64,000 nt of DNA from Viola odorata (taxonomy: Eukaryota > Streptophyta > Magnoliopsida > Malpighiales > Violaceae). The DNA is taken from the NCBI GenBank assembly GCA_963691705.1, contig OY829540.1:70480367-70544366 (forward strand). Direction: 5' to 3'. This document shows positions 30,935-40,500 of the stretch, piece after piece. The translations under genes were made by a program, and so were the position numbers. Below the pieces are notes generated by a model. That model was given only the letters and a program-made list of their open reading frames with translations, made no database searches and was not told where the DNA came from. Positions within the stretch are counted from its first letter, which is position 1, and each line of letters starts with the position of its first letter.

Positions 30935-33102
30935 AAAAGATATGGGGTAATAGTTTTTACCACCCCTGAACTATCGGCGAAAATCACAAACTTCCCCTGA
31001 ACATCATTTTTTAAAGTACGCCTCCCTTGAACTATTATTTTCGAGCAAAATGACCCCCTCCGTTAACTTTTTCTGTTAAGTCTAACATGTTACCTGCTAT
31101 AGCAGGTTTTTTTTTTTTTTTAACCTGCTACAGCAGGTAATTATATTTTAAATAATATAATTAATTTTAAAAAATTCAACAAAATAAATAAATCTAAAAA
31201 TTTCAAAAAAAATGTAAAAATACCAAAAAAAAATTGAAAAAATTCCAAACAAAATTCAAAAAAAATGTAAAAATTAAAAGAAATGTAATAATTCCAAAAA
31301 AATGTAAAAAATCCAAAAAAATGTAAAAATTACAAAAAAAATGTAAAAAATTCAAAAACAAATTGTAAAATGTCTTAAAAAATTGTAAAAACTCCATAAA
31401 AAAATTAATTAATATAAAAATTCAGAAAAAATCTAAAAAATCTAAAAATTCAAAAAAAATGTAATAATTGAAAAAAATGTAATAATTCCAAAAAAATGTA
31501 ATAATTCCAAAAAAAATGTAAAAATTCCAAAACAAATGTAAAAATTCCAAAAAAAATGTAAAAAATTCAAAAACAAATTGTAAAATGTCTTAAAAAATTG
31601 TAAAAATTCCATAAAAAAATTAATTAATATAAAAATTCAGAAAAAATGTAATAATTGCAAAAAAATGTAAAAATTGAAAAAAAATGTAATAATTCCAAAA
31701 AAATGTAAAAATTCCAAAAAAATGTAATAATTCCAAAAAAATTAATTAACCAAAAAATTCAGAAAAAATGTAAAAAATGTTCAAAATGTAATAATTCCAA
31801 AAAAATTAATTAATCAAAAAATTCAGAAAAAATGTAAAAAATGTTCAAATTCCAAAAAAATGTAATAATTAAAAAAAAAATTAATAATTCCAAAAAAAAT
31901 GTAAAAAATGTAAAAATTCATAAAAAATGTAATAATTCCAAAAAAAATGTAAAAATTCATAAAAAATGTAATAATTCTCAAAAAAATGTAAAAATTCCAA
32001 AAAAACGTAATAGTTTTCTGAATTTTTAGATTAACTAATTATTTTATGAATTTTTACATTTTTTTGGAATTATTACATTTTATAGAGAATTATTACATTT
32101 TTTTGATTTTTCGATTTTTTCTGAATTGTTATATTAATTATTTTTTTTATGGAATTTTTACAATTTTTTAAGACATTTTACAATTTGTTTTTGAATTTTT
32201 TACCATTTTTTTGGAATGTTTACATTTTTTTTTGTAATTCTTACATTTTTTTTTGGAATTATTACATTGTTTTTGAATTATTACATTTTTTCTGAATTTT
32301 TAGATGTTTTACATTTTTTTTTTGGAATCATTACATTTTGTGGAATTTTAACATTTTTTTGGAATTATAACATTTTTAGAGAATTATTAATTTTTTAAGA
32401 CATTTTACTATTTGTTTTTGAATTTTTTTTCGGAATTTTTACTTTTTTTTGGAATTATTACATTTTTTTTGAATTTTTACATTTTTTTTGAATTTTTATA
32501 TTAATTAATTATTTTTGGAATTATTACATTTTTCCTGAATTTTTAGATTAATTAATTTTTTTTTGGAATTATTAAATTTTTTAGATTTTTTACATTTTTT
32601 CTGAATTTTTATATTAATTAATTTTTTATGGAATTTTTACAATTTTTAAAGACATTTTACAATTTATTTTTGAATTTTTTACAATTTTTTTGGAATGTTT
32701 ACATTTTTTTTTGGAATTTTTACATTTTTTTGGAATTATTACATTTTTTTTTGGAATTTTTATAATTTTTTTGAAGTTTTACATTTTTTCTGAATTTTTT
32801 TTGGAATTTTTACAATTTTTTTATAATTTTTACATTTTTTTTGAAATTTTGAAATTTTTTTATTTTTTTGAATTTTTTAAAATTAATTATATTATTTAAA
32901 ATATAATTACTTGTAAAAAAAAAAAAAAAAACCTGCTGTAGGTGGTAAAATGTTAGATTTAACAGAAAAAGTTAACGGAGGGGTCTTTTTGCTTGAAAAC
33001 AATAGTTCAGGGGAGGCGCACTTTAAAAAATGAAGTTCAGGGGAAGTTTGTGATTTTCGCCGATAGTTCAGGGGTGGTAAAAACTATTACCCCAAAAGAT
33101 AT
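30935..33102. mobile_element. 2,150-bp foldback element (Mutator-like by its 9-bp TSD) with target duplications
   Basis: The element proper is 30944-33093. It starts GGGGTAATAGTTTTTACCAC and ends with the reverse complement, and both outer arms share further sequence (CTGAACTATCGGCGAAAATC and so on). It is flanked by a perfect 9-bp direct repeat AAAAGATAT at 30935-30943 and 33094-33102, the target-duplication length of Mutator-like elements. After about 200 bp of unique arm, including CTGCTATAGCAGG/CCTGCTGTAGG motifs, each arm consists of imperfect tandem units of the type TTCCAAAAAAATGTAATAA (left) or its complement (right), meeting near 32020. No transposase is encoded; small frames here are low-complexity artefacts. 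Nearly the whole element can fold into one hairpin. Confidence 0.85.
31200..32900. repeat. Tandem AT-rich array in inverted halves inside the foldback element
   Basis: Left half: repeated A-rich units containing AATGTAA and TTCCAAAAAA with about 15-19 base spacing. Right half (from about 32030): the complementary T-rich units containing TTACATT and TTTTTTGGAA. Unit length and order vary, so the arms match imperfectly. Confidence 0.8.
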
Positions 33103-34540
33103 TAGTGTCAAATACAAACTTAAAATGTGTAAAAAGTAATAGAAAAATAGTCATTTTAATTTAAGATAGAGCGAGAAATAGTTAGGTGTTTGTTACCAAG
33201 TTTATAGACTGACCTTAGTCATTAGACACTAATCCCTAGGGTAAGGTTTGTTGTCACATATTTATCCATACTACTGTTTCTTTTCTTAATTTTTCTATTT
33301 TTAGAAGACCCGTATACTAATCTCGTTAATTGATTTCTAGTCTTATTTTTTATTTATTTTTTTTACTTTTCTTTGGGTTTCTTTAAAAAAAAGGTTTGAA
33401 TAAAATAGAATATAAATGGGGGAGGGAGGGGGGTGTTTAGTGTGGGGCCAAGGAGCACGTGAGAAAGGAGGTGGTGGTGTCAGCAATCATGTGAGGTCTT
33501 TTATGGTTTGGGTTCGTTTTCAAAGGCCAGCCGAATGAAATGGGTGTTGTTGGGTTGGGTCAAATTCCATCTCCACGTACTCTCCATTTTTGTTCAAACC
33601 TATTCTCTCGCCTTTCCCTTCGTACTTCCTCCCACACGTGCATACTCTCTTCTCTCTCACTCGTCTCCTCCTAGACTCCTACTAATAATAACATGCCAGC
33701 ACGTGCAAAGCTGTCATGTGACTCGCACGTACTTACCCCACGTGCCCACCCGCTAGCCGAGAGTTGGAAAAATCAGAATAAAAAATATGGAAAATATACA
33801 TTTAATTTTCACAAATATCATTAATAAAGATAGAGGGCCGGACCCAAAGTCTCTATTTTTTGACATCGGGCTTGGGCCGGTCCATGGCCCGCCAGGTATA
33901 GCACTTATCTTCCTAGCTTTGGGGTGGCTTTTCTATTTCACTCGTTCTCCTCTGATGAAGCATGTTAAAAGGCATTCCACACAAGCTTCTGTAACTCATC
34001 TTAAGAGAAGAAAAGAAGCACGAGAGCTGTACTTAAAAAATCGGTATATTTGAGGGAAAAAATAAGGGACTAGAACAAAAAAAAATTGGAAAAAATGAGC
34101 GGGGAAAAAAATGGAAAGATTCATCCAATGAATCCATCACGTCATTTGCCTACTCAAGAAAGAGTACCAGACTCGTTGAGGTAAGCAATGAGCCGCCAGT
34201 AAGTCTCACATCAGTACACCCACCAACTTCAACACAAAAAACAGGGAAATGAACGCAAGAAGAATCCCCGGCGGAAGTGGCACAGAATAGTATTATGAAA
34301 AGTCTTCCATAATCCAATGCATTCATGCAACAAAAGTGATTAATAATTAAACATCTGTAGAGGTCTTGTAATGGAGACTAGCAATCAAAGGTTGGATCCG
34401 GGAGCATAGAAAAATCCAGCATAGGTGTTCAAACAAAGGAATACAGTCTAGGGGAGGAGAAAATGCGTTCCAACATGTTGATATAAAGGAAACAAACAAT
34501 CATAAAAGGACTAGGAGTAAAGTTCTACAAACATGAAAGC
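33103..34540. other. Intergenic region with a G-box cluster
   Basis: No gene recognised. Four perfect CACGTG motifs lie at 33456-33461, 33635-33640, 33700-33705 and 33739-33744, with two more ACGT cores near 33575 and 33726. The region looks like a promoter in composition, but the adjacent SEC13 gene ends toward it and the small plus-strand frames at 33508-33756 and 33787-34053 resemble no known protein. The right end is the SEC13 3' untranslated region. Confidence 0.5.
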
Positions 34541-35446
34541 CTAGGAATCAACAGTTGTCACCATTTGCCACTCCCCATCCACCGCTTCTTTCCATAATGT
34601 TACACTGTTGTTCCCATCAGCAACGGCCAATATGTTTCCGGTGAGCGACCAAGATACCCTCCAAACAGGAGCATTGAAATCATTCAACACCTTACCTTCC
34701 CATTGCTCACCTTCCTTTGCGACAGTCCATATAATAACCTTTCCATCCTGAGAGGCGCTAGCAATAGTTGATTTTGGAAGCCCCAAGTTGGGTGCCCAAG
34801 CAACATCCCTCACCCAGTCTGTATGCATCTGGAGAGCTGGAAAGCAGTCCAACTTCCACAGCCCATTGTTCAGCTTCCAAACCTTCACTGTATTATCACA
34901 ACCACCTGAGCATAGCTTCTGAACAGGATCAAGCAAACCAGAACCGACAAGAGCACCAGGGGCAGTTGATGGGGCCCAAGAAACAGAAGTTACACCAACT
35001 GGGTGAGCCTGATCAATCCTTGATATATCCCAACCACCATCTGGCCTAGCAGTCAACACTGATATGTTACCATCCGATGAACCACAAGCCAAGCAAAGTC
35101 CGACTTCATGAGGAGCCCAAGCGATTGAGTTCACTGAAGATTTATGCTCATCAAAAACATAACCTTGAGTCCACTCATTCTGATTACCCTCTTTCCAAAT
35201 TATCACTCTCCCATCATATGAGCATGAAGCCAGCAGTGACCCAAATTTTGGGTGCGCCCATGCTACTTGCCAAACTGGTCCCTGGTGCCCAGTCAGCTTC
35301 GCCAAAGGCTGAGAGGTATTGTTGCTAACCCCAATTATCCTGATTGAATGATCAGATGAGGAAGTGGCGATGCGCTTACCGTAGTAATCCATTGCCACAT
35401 CATGCACAATGTCTTCATGGCCAGTCTCAATCTTTTGTGGTGACAT
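34541..35446 (-). CDS. SEC13: SEC13 homologue, COPII coat / nuclear pore WD40 protein
   Basis: An intronless coding frame of 301 residues, the usual length of plant SEC13. It opens MSPQKIETGHEDIVHDVAMD, the conserved SEC13 start, and contains six WD40 repeats, seen as GHxDxVxDV/W motifs and ends such as IIGV, VIIWKE, VKVWKL, VIIWTV and VTLWKE. SEC13 pairs with SEC31 in the outer COPII cage at ER exit sites and with the NUP107-160 complex at the nuclear pore. In the latter role it would share a structure with the NUP35 product encoded 18 kb away, which is probably coincidence. A 5'UTR intron separates the leader from the start codon. Confidence 0.95.
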   Translation of the reverse strand: MSPQKIETGHEDIVHDVAMDYYGKRIATSSSDHSIRIIGVSNNTSQPLAKLTGHQGPVWQVAWAHPKFGSLLASCSYDGRVIIWKEGNQNEWTQGYVFDEHKSSVNSIAWAPHEVGLCLACGSSDGNISVLTARPDGGWDISRIDQAHPVGVTSVSWAPSTAPGALVGSGLLDPVQKLCSGGCDNTVKVWKLNNGLWKLDCFPALQMHTDWVRDVAWAPNLGLPKSTIASASQDGKVIIWTVAKEGEQWEGKVLNDFNAPVWRVSWSLTGNILAVADGNNSVTLWKEAVDGEWQMVTTVDS

Positions 35447-35482
35447 TTTGGTCTAAGTAAAACTTCTCCTACGGTGTGGTTC

Positions 35483-36437
35483 CTACATAAACCAAAAATA
35501 AATAAATAAATGTTCACCATTTTCTTCTCTTTCTGATTGTAAGTAAAAATAACAAAATTATGAAGTTGGGTAAAATATACTCTTAATCCCCTAAAATGCA
35601 CAATTTTCTGCACTAGTTGCTAGAGCTTTAAAAGAAACCCTAAGATTCACACACTGTTGCAATCATAGCTATTCAATACTCCTACTATACAATAACTACA
35701 GATAGAACTATCATGAACATGAGTGAGGGTTGTCTTACACAAGCTGTACTGAATCATTGCTCATCAGAACACCCTTCCTGAAATCTAAATTATGCATCAT
35801 TCCAAAGGCATTCTCTAACTAGACAACCGATATGTTCCTCTAGAAAACCTAAATTCACATTAAAACAAGCTTCCTAATGTTCAAAATAACCTAAATAAAA
35901 AAAGTTTAATGTGAAATCTACATATATTTGTACAAAATTTTAAAGACATTACATATTCCACATAGCTGCAACTTGATCTCCATAGTCAAAACTGAGCATC
36001 ATTCTATTAATCCACACAGAAAAAGAAAAAGAAAACTATTGCGAAAATGGGTTAAAACGGATATTGTAGTGAGCAAAATATTCTGCAAAATATCATGTGG
36101 CAAATCATTTCATTTTCATCAGTTTGAAAATTTTGAATCTCTATCAAATAAAAGTTATTTGAATTTATCAACTAATAGAAACAAAACGGAAGGCAAACAC
36201 AAGTCATAAAGCGCGGATGTTGAGAAAGCACATAGAAACGAACATAACCCTAGAATTACCCAGATCGAGGGAATTAATCATAAGAATAAGTGAAACAGAT
36301 CTTAATGAGGCTATGCTAATGATCAGATCTGATTAGATTACTGTGCATACATACGATTGCAATCCAATAAATCTATATTTGCATGTTTATGTGCAATTGG
36401 GATGTGCGCGCTGTATCAAAGAGAGAGGAAGACAAAC
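35483..36437 (-). other. 5'UTR intron of SEC13
   Basis: On the minus strand a purine/pyrimidine-rich leader ends CTTCCTCCAG/GTTTGTC at 36438/36437 and an acceptor TTTATGTAG lies at 35483, 36 bases before the ATG. Plant SEC13 genes often carry such a leader intron. Splice sites are inferred from the sequence. Confidence 0.65.
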
Positions 36438-36599
36438 CTGGAGGAAGAGGAGGAGGTGGTGGTGAAACGACCGCGTTCAGGAGAGAGAAGCAGAAGGCGA
36501 GAAGGAAGAATTGTGGTTTTGTAGCAGAATAACAGCGAAGAAACAGAGATGTGAATTAAAATAATTAAATAAGTACTAGTACATTTTTGTCACCGGTCG

Positions 36600-36660
36600 G
36601 TTTATGGGCCGAGAAGGGGCCCACGGGAGTAATTAGTTCCGGGCCGGGCCGAGACTAAAC
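36600..36660 (-). promoter_or_regulatory. SEC13 promoter GC-rich/site II cluster
   Basis: Contains TGGGCC at 36605, GGGCCCAC near 36617 and GGGCCGGGCC near 36641, which resemble TCP-bound site II elements typical of plant housekeeping genes, just upstream of the SEC13 leader. Confidence 0.45.
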
Positions 36661-36683
36661 AATACAACAACACAACTTTGTAC

Positions 36684-37015
36684 CTCACCATTCTGCTCTT
36701 TTGTAGGCAATAATGCAGCTTCAGCCTCACTAAGAAGATCCATCTGGAAACAGGACATTGCGAACCAATAGCGAGATTGTGCCGATTTAGTACCTTTTTT
36801 TCAGTTTACAAAACAAACCGCATTGAATCAAAACACACAAAATTAATTATAACAGCTAAACAGGAGTAAAATGAGAAGTTGTAACACATATATACCTCGG
36901 AGGAGGGGAACTGGGAGCATAAGCGCTCGCAGAGGAAGATGGCGTTTTTTAGGGTTAATTGGTGCAGAGAGTTCTCTACGCATTTCCTCAGCACAACTTC
37001 TCCCACTTCATTCAT
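36684..37015 (-). pseudogene. Truncated 5' fragment of an APC3/CDC27 (HOBBIT-like) gene
   Basis: The frame 37015-36896 encodes 40 residues, beginning MNEVGEVVLRKCVENSLHQL and continuing NAIFLCERLCSQFPSSE, matching the N-terminus of plant CDC27/HBT, the TPR subunit of the anaphase-promoting complex; it ends at a proper GTATAT donor. A second exon-like block (about 36793-36684) reads AQSRYWFAMSCFQ followed by MDLLSEAEAALLP, matching a later part of the same protein, with a donor GTACAA. The family's intervening segment (the VNLQLLATxY region) is absent from the 100 bases between them, and nothing of the remaining protein lies downstream, where the SEC13 promoter begins. I read it as a truncated duplicate; it could still be transcribed. 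Confidence 0.75.
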
Positions 37016-37476
37016 GACTTGGTTACTTTAATAATAAATGTGATTTTGCGATTGATTTTTGGTTCTTACACCTTCTCCTCTTTCTGTCCTAGTAGTAGTA
37101 CGACGTTGTCCCGCTCGTTAATGTTTGGATTTTGTCGGAAGAAATGTATCGGAAGAGGAGGGAGGAGATGCGGAGGTTTAGGACTGAGGAAGGAGAACAG
37201 AACTGTAATTTGGCATTTTGGCACGCGCGGCCTTCTCATCTTGAAAGTACTTGTCTGGCGGTCGGTTTGAGTTTCATATCTATGGGCCGAGTCCTCTCAG
37301 TAATTGGGCCCAACTGCTCCATCCCTGGATTTGTCCAGCATTTGCATATATTCTTCTGTGTTTAAAAATATGAACATGTTGATATAAGTAATGGAGATTA
37401 GTTATTAGTAATTCACATTGGCAAACCTTTTTTTTATATTGTTCAATCATTTCATAACTTATAATTTATTCTTGTA
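37016..37476. other. 5' flank of the CDC27 fragment
   Basis: Probably the leader and promoter carried with the CDC27 fragment: a CT-rich minus-strand stretch at 37130-37190 and two GGGCC/GGGCCC site-II-like motifs at about 37283 and 37307. No other gene is recognised. Confidence 0.4.
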
Positions 37477-37787
37477 TACTCCCTCCCTCCGTTATTTTTT
37501 AGTAGTCGCATTTATCCAAAAATATTTTTTTCAAATAGTTGTCGTATTTATTTTCTAAAATGGTTAGTTAGCAACTTTTACTCTCTTATCTCTAATTACC
37601 TTAACTATAGGAACTAATCAAATGATAATCAACTATCAATTATAGTTAGTTTACATATGATTATTTAATTATAAATGGTAAAATTAATTGATGAATATAG
37701 GAGTATTTTTGTCAGAAATTTAAAATACAATGGAAATTAACCTTGTATGATTATAGTTAAAAAACTACTAAAAAAGAACAGAGAGTA
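37477..37787. mobile_element. Stowaway-like MITE
   Basis: Terminal inverted repeats: left CTCCCTCCCTCCGTTATTTT and right, read inward, CTCTCTGTTCTTTTTTAGTA, both followed by TTTTAGTAGT. The element 37479-37785 (307 bp) is flanked by TA on each side (37477-37478 and 37786-37787). No coding capacity. The CTCCCTCCG terminus and TA target are the signature of Tc1/mariner-type Stowaway elements. Confidence 0.75.
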
Positions 37788-39290
37788 ATAATAACGGAAA
37801 CTTTAGACAGACATGTGTCCCTTAAGAATTCCAGACAGACATTTGTCGCCTTAAATTTCATTTTACTTTTTCCATAATAATTTTATTAATTTTCACTTAT
37901 ATTTTAATTAATTTTATCTGTAATTAGACTATGAATTTATAAGTTTAAAATATAACTAGATCTATATATTACTTTTAAGTAATTAATATAAAAAATAATT
38001 ATTTTTTAGCTAAATTACAAATCAATGTACTTAAATGCTGTACATGATATGAGGTTTAGGTATGAGATCATGACTTGTCATTGGCTAACATTTCTTCCCA
38101 AGAACTTAAAAAGAGTATACCGACGTAGATAAAAGACCTAGCTAGGTAGTAGTGGCCCAAATCAAAAGCCCATCTTTTTCCCTCATCCAAAAAGAAAAGC
38201 GGCTTAGATATTTTGCATTGCCATTCACGTTATTCACTGTACCACCATACAAAAAATGCCAAACATATCAACTGATCGATCATGTCACCATCTCCGATCA
38301 TGCAAAACTTTATTATTAAGGTTTTAAATATTACTATATACACATTTGCACATACTTTTCCTTAAATAGCCTTTCCTTTTTGTTTCCTAGCTCACTCCAA
38401 CCACTCGATCCCTCACTCCCTGTTTTGTGGCTGATTTAGATACTAGCTCGTGAAGCTAAGCTAGTGTTACCAACGGGTTTTGGAGTCATGGATGGTAGAT
38501 TATATATACATGGATGAAACTTAATTATAGGACTTTATATATCGTATAACCACTAGCTTTACCAACGGGTTTTGGAGTCATTTTCATTGTGTGCATATTT
38601 ATGTATATGCATGGCTGGTGTAGGTTTCACGTGAATTATCAAAACGATCATTAATTATGAAAGGGAATTAACAGAACAAAACCCCCACCAGTTAATTAGT
38701 AAACTCAACTTTAATTAACTGATACATATATCATTATCATGTCTCTTCCATCACATATTTCATTTAGCATGCCTGATCTTGAAGTTGTCAATTACGTGGA
38801 TAGTGTCGATGACACACAATGCGGAACTAGTTCTCCCCAGAAAGTTTTCTTGGAAAATATTCTTATATTGTTGCTAAATTAGTGAAATAATTGATCCTGC
38901 CAAAGTTAATTCAGTGAACTGTGTGATGAAATTTATTAAAATAAATTGTAAAATGTTACATTTTTCATGAGCCAGACTTTGAACCAGATGTTGCAGAAAG
39001 AGGTTCAAGCCCTTAAACATGATAATCGGACCGAATTGATCAAGTCTTGTTTTATGTTTCGACAATAATTTGGTTTCTTTTTTGTAAAAACAAAGCATTC
39101 ATCTTTTATTTATTTTCAAAGACAAGAAAGAGAAAAGATCAAAAGTAAAAGTCATGACTGCTTTTCTTCCTTAACTTTCTTGAAAAATCTGGCATGTTCA
39201 TGACCATTCACACTTTGCTTGCATCCATAAGGGAACATGTGACTCTCTAAAAAAATACACAGACACACACGAAAAGGGAAGGAGTGAAAC
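37788..39290. other. Distal promoter of the DUF1677 gene and AT-rich DNA
   Basis: No gene recognised. Contains a 22-bp perfect direct repeat TACCAACGGGTTTTGGAGTC(AT) at 38468-38489 and 38560-38581. Confidence 0.5.
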
Positions 39291-39295
39291 CACAC

Positions 39296-39303
39296 TATAA
39301 ATA
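39296..39303 (+). promoter_or_regulatory. TATA box of the DUF1677 gene
   Basis: TATAAATA in a good context (CACACTATAAATATGG), 98 bases upstream of the ATG at 39401. Confidence 0.7.
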
Positions 39304-39400
39304 TGGTGCATGTAACAAACCCTTATATCATATTGCACTCTTTTGAAAACAACAAAGTTGTTCAAAAAAATAATCATCTCCAAATCACTTACACCCAAAA

Positions 39401-40009
39401 ATGGCACCACATGGAGAAGCAATTGCTAGCAACTACACTCCTCCTCCTCCTCCTACTACCACTACTACTAGGAGCAAGAACAACTTCATTCCCAAGCCAC
39501 CAAGACTCTCAAATGACAATCTCCAAAGAACATTGTCAGACATCTCGTTCGAGCTGATGAGCAAGGAAGCGAATGCACTCGTACAGCTTCCACCGATATC
39601 CGAGGTGGAAGATGCGAAGTGCGAGTGTTGTGGGATGAGTGAGGAATGCACGCCTGAGTACATCGAGCGCGTTCGAAACAAGTTCTTGGGGAAGTGGATT
39701 TGCGGGTTGTGTGCTGAGGCAGTGAAGGAAGAGATGGAGAAAGATGGGAAGAAAAGATCACTAGAGGAGGCAGTGAATGCACACATGAGTGCGTGTGCAA
39801 GGTTTAACAAGTTTGGTAGGGCTTATCCTGTTCTTTTCCAAGCTGAGGCAATGAGGGAGATGTTGAAGAGATCAAACTCAAGATTAAGGGCTAAATCTTT
39901 TAGCCCTAAAAGTGGTCATGAAAAAGTTGGTGGGATTGCAAGAAGTTCAAGCTGCATCGCTGCCATCACAAGGGACATGAATCATCAACTCCAAATGGAT
40001 GAAAAATAA
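39401..40009 (+). CDS. DUF1677 family protein
   Basis: An intronless frame of 202 residues. The N-terminus is Pro/Thr-rich (TPPPPPTTTTTRSKN) and low complexity. The DUF1677 domain follows (about 65-145), with a cysteine-rich cluster CECCGMSEECTPEY (Cys74, 76, 77, 83), the pair WICGLC (101, 104) and Cys132, in the arrangement known for this plant-specific family; metal binding is plausible but not shown. The Ser-rich tail follows GRAYPVLFQAEAMREMLKRS. Function is unknown. A clear TATA box lies 98 bases upstream, and a polyA-rich AT flank follows. Confidence 0.88.
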   Translation: MAPHGEAIASNYTPPPPPTTTTTRSKNNFIPKPPRLSNDNLQRTLSDISFELMSKEANALVQLPPISEVEDAKCECCGMSEECTPEYIERVRNKFLGKWICGLCAEAVKEEMEKDGKKRSLEEAVNAHMSACARFNKFGRAYPVLFQAEAMREMLKRSNSRLRAKSFSPKSGHEKVGGIARSSSCIAAITRDMNHQLQMDEK

Positions 40010-40420
40010 TTTATAAATATTATTATTAATCCTTTTTTAGAAGCCCTTAATTAATTATAACTAGAATCTTGTTTTTGAATCTCAAACCTCTTTGTAATTC
40101 TTGGTTTCACTCTTTGGACCAACCTACTTTGTCACCTTCCTTGAAGGTTTTTTTTTTGGGTTGATCTAATTAGTACGCAAACATTTACTCCTTTTTGTTG
40201 TGGTCCATCAATGAACCTAAATTAAGTTAAGTTGATTTTGAATATTTGGATATTTCGATAAAAATAACTTGTTTCTTAATTTTATCAATTTCATTGAAGA
40301 GGCACTTTTTTCTCTTTCCTTGGTTGATAATTAATCTTATCCTCCACCTATTACTAATTATACCCTAGCTACAAATTGGGTTTTTTTTAATTAGGTGCAT
40401 AGGTCATCCAATTTAACCAT

Positions 40421-40422
<2 letters not shown>

Positions 40423-40498
<76 letters not shown>
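40423..40498. repeat. (AT)38 microsatellite
   Basis: 76 bases of uninterrupted AT, about 410 bases past the DUF1677 stop codon. Self-complementary, so able to extrude as a cruciform and prone to length change. Confidence 0.95.

Positions 40499-40500
<2 letters not shown>

Noticed and set aside
31203..32899. Phe/Lys/Asn-rich open frames in the foldback element
   Set aside because: They are translations of A/T-rich tandem repeats, with no plausible protein.
30944..33093. CRISPR array, considered because of the short tandem repeats
   Set aside because: Units are AT-rich, without conserved repeat/spacer alternation, and the two halves are inverted; the locus is plant nuclear DNA with transposon ends.
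33508..34053. Two small plus-strand frames next to the G-box cluster
   Set aside because: They overlap promoter-like DNA, have no recognisable domain, and show no splice continuity.
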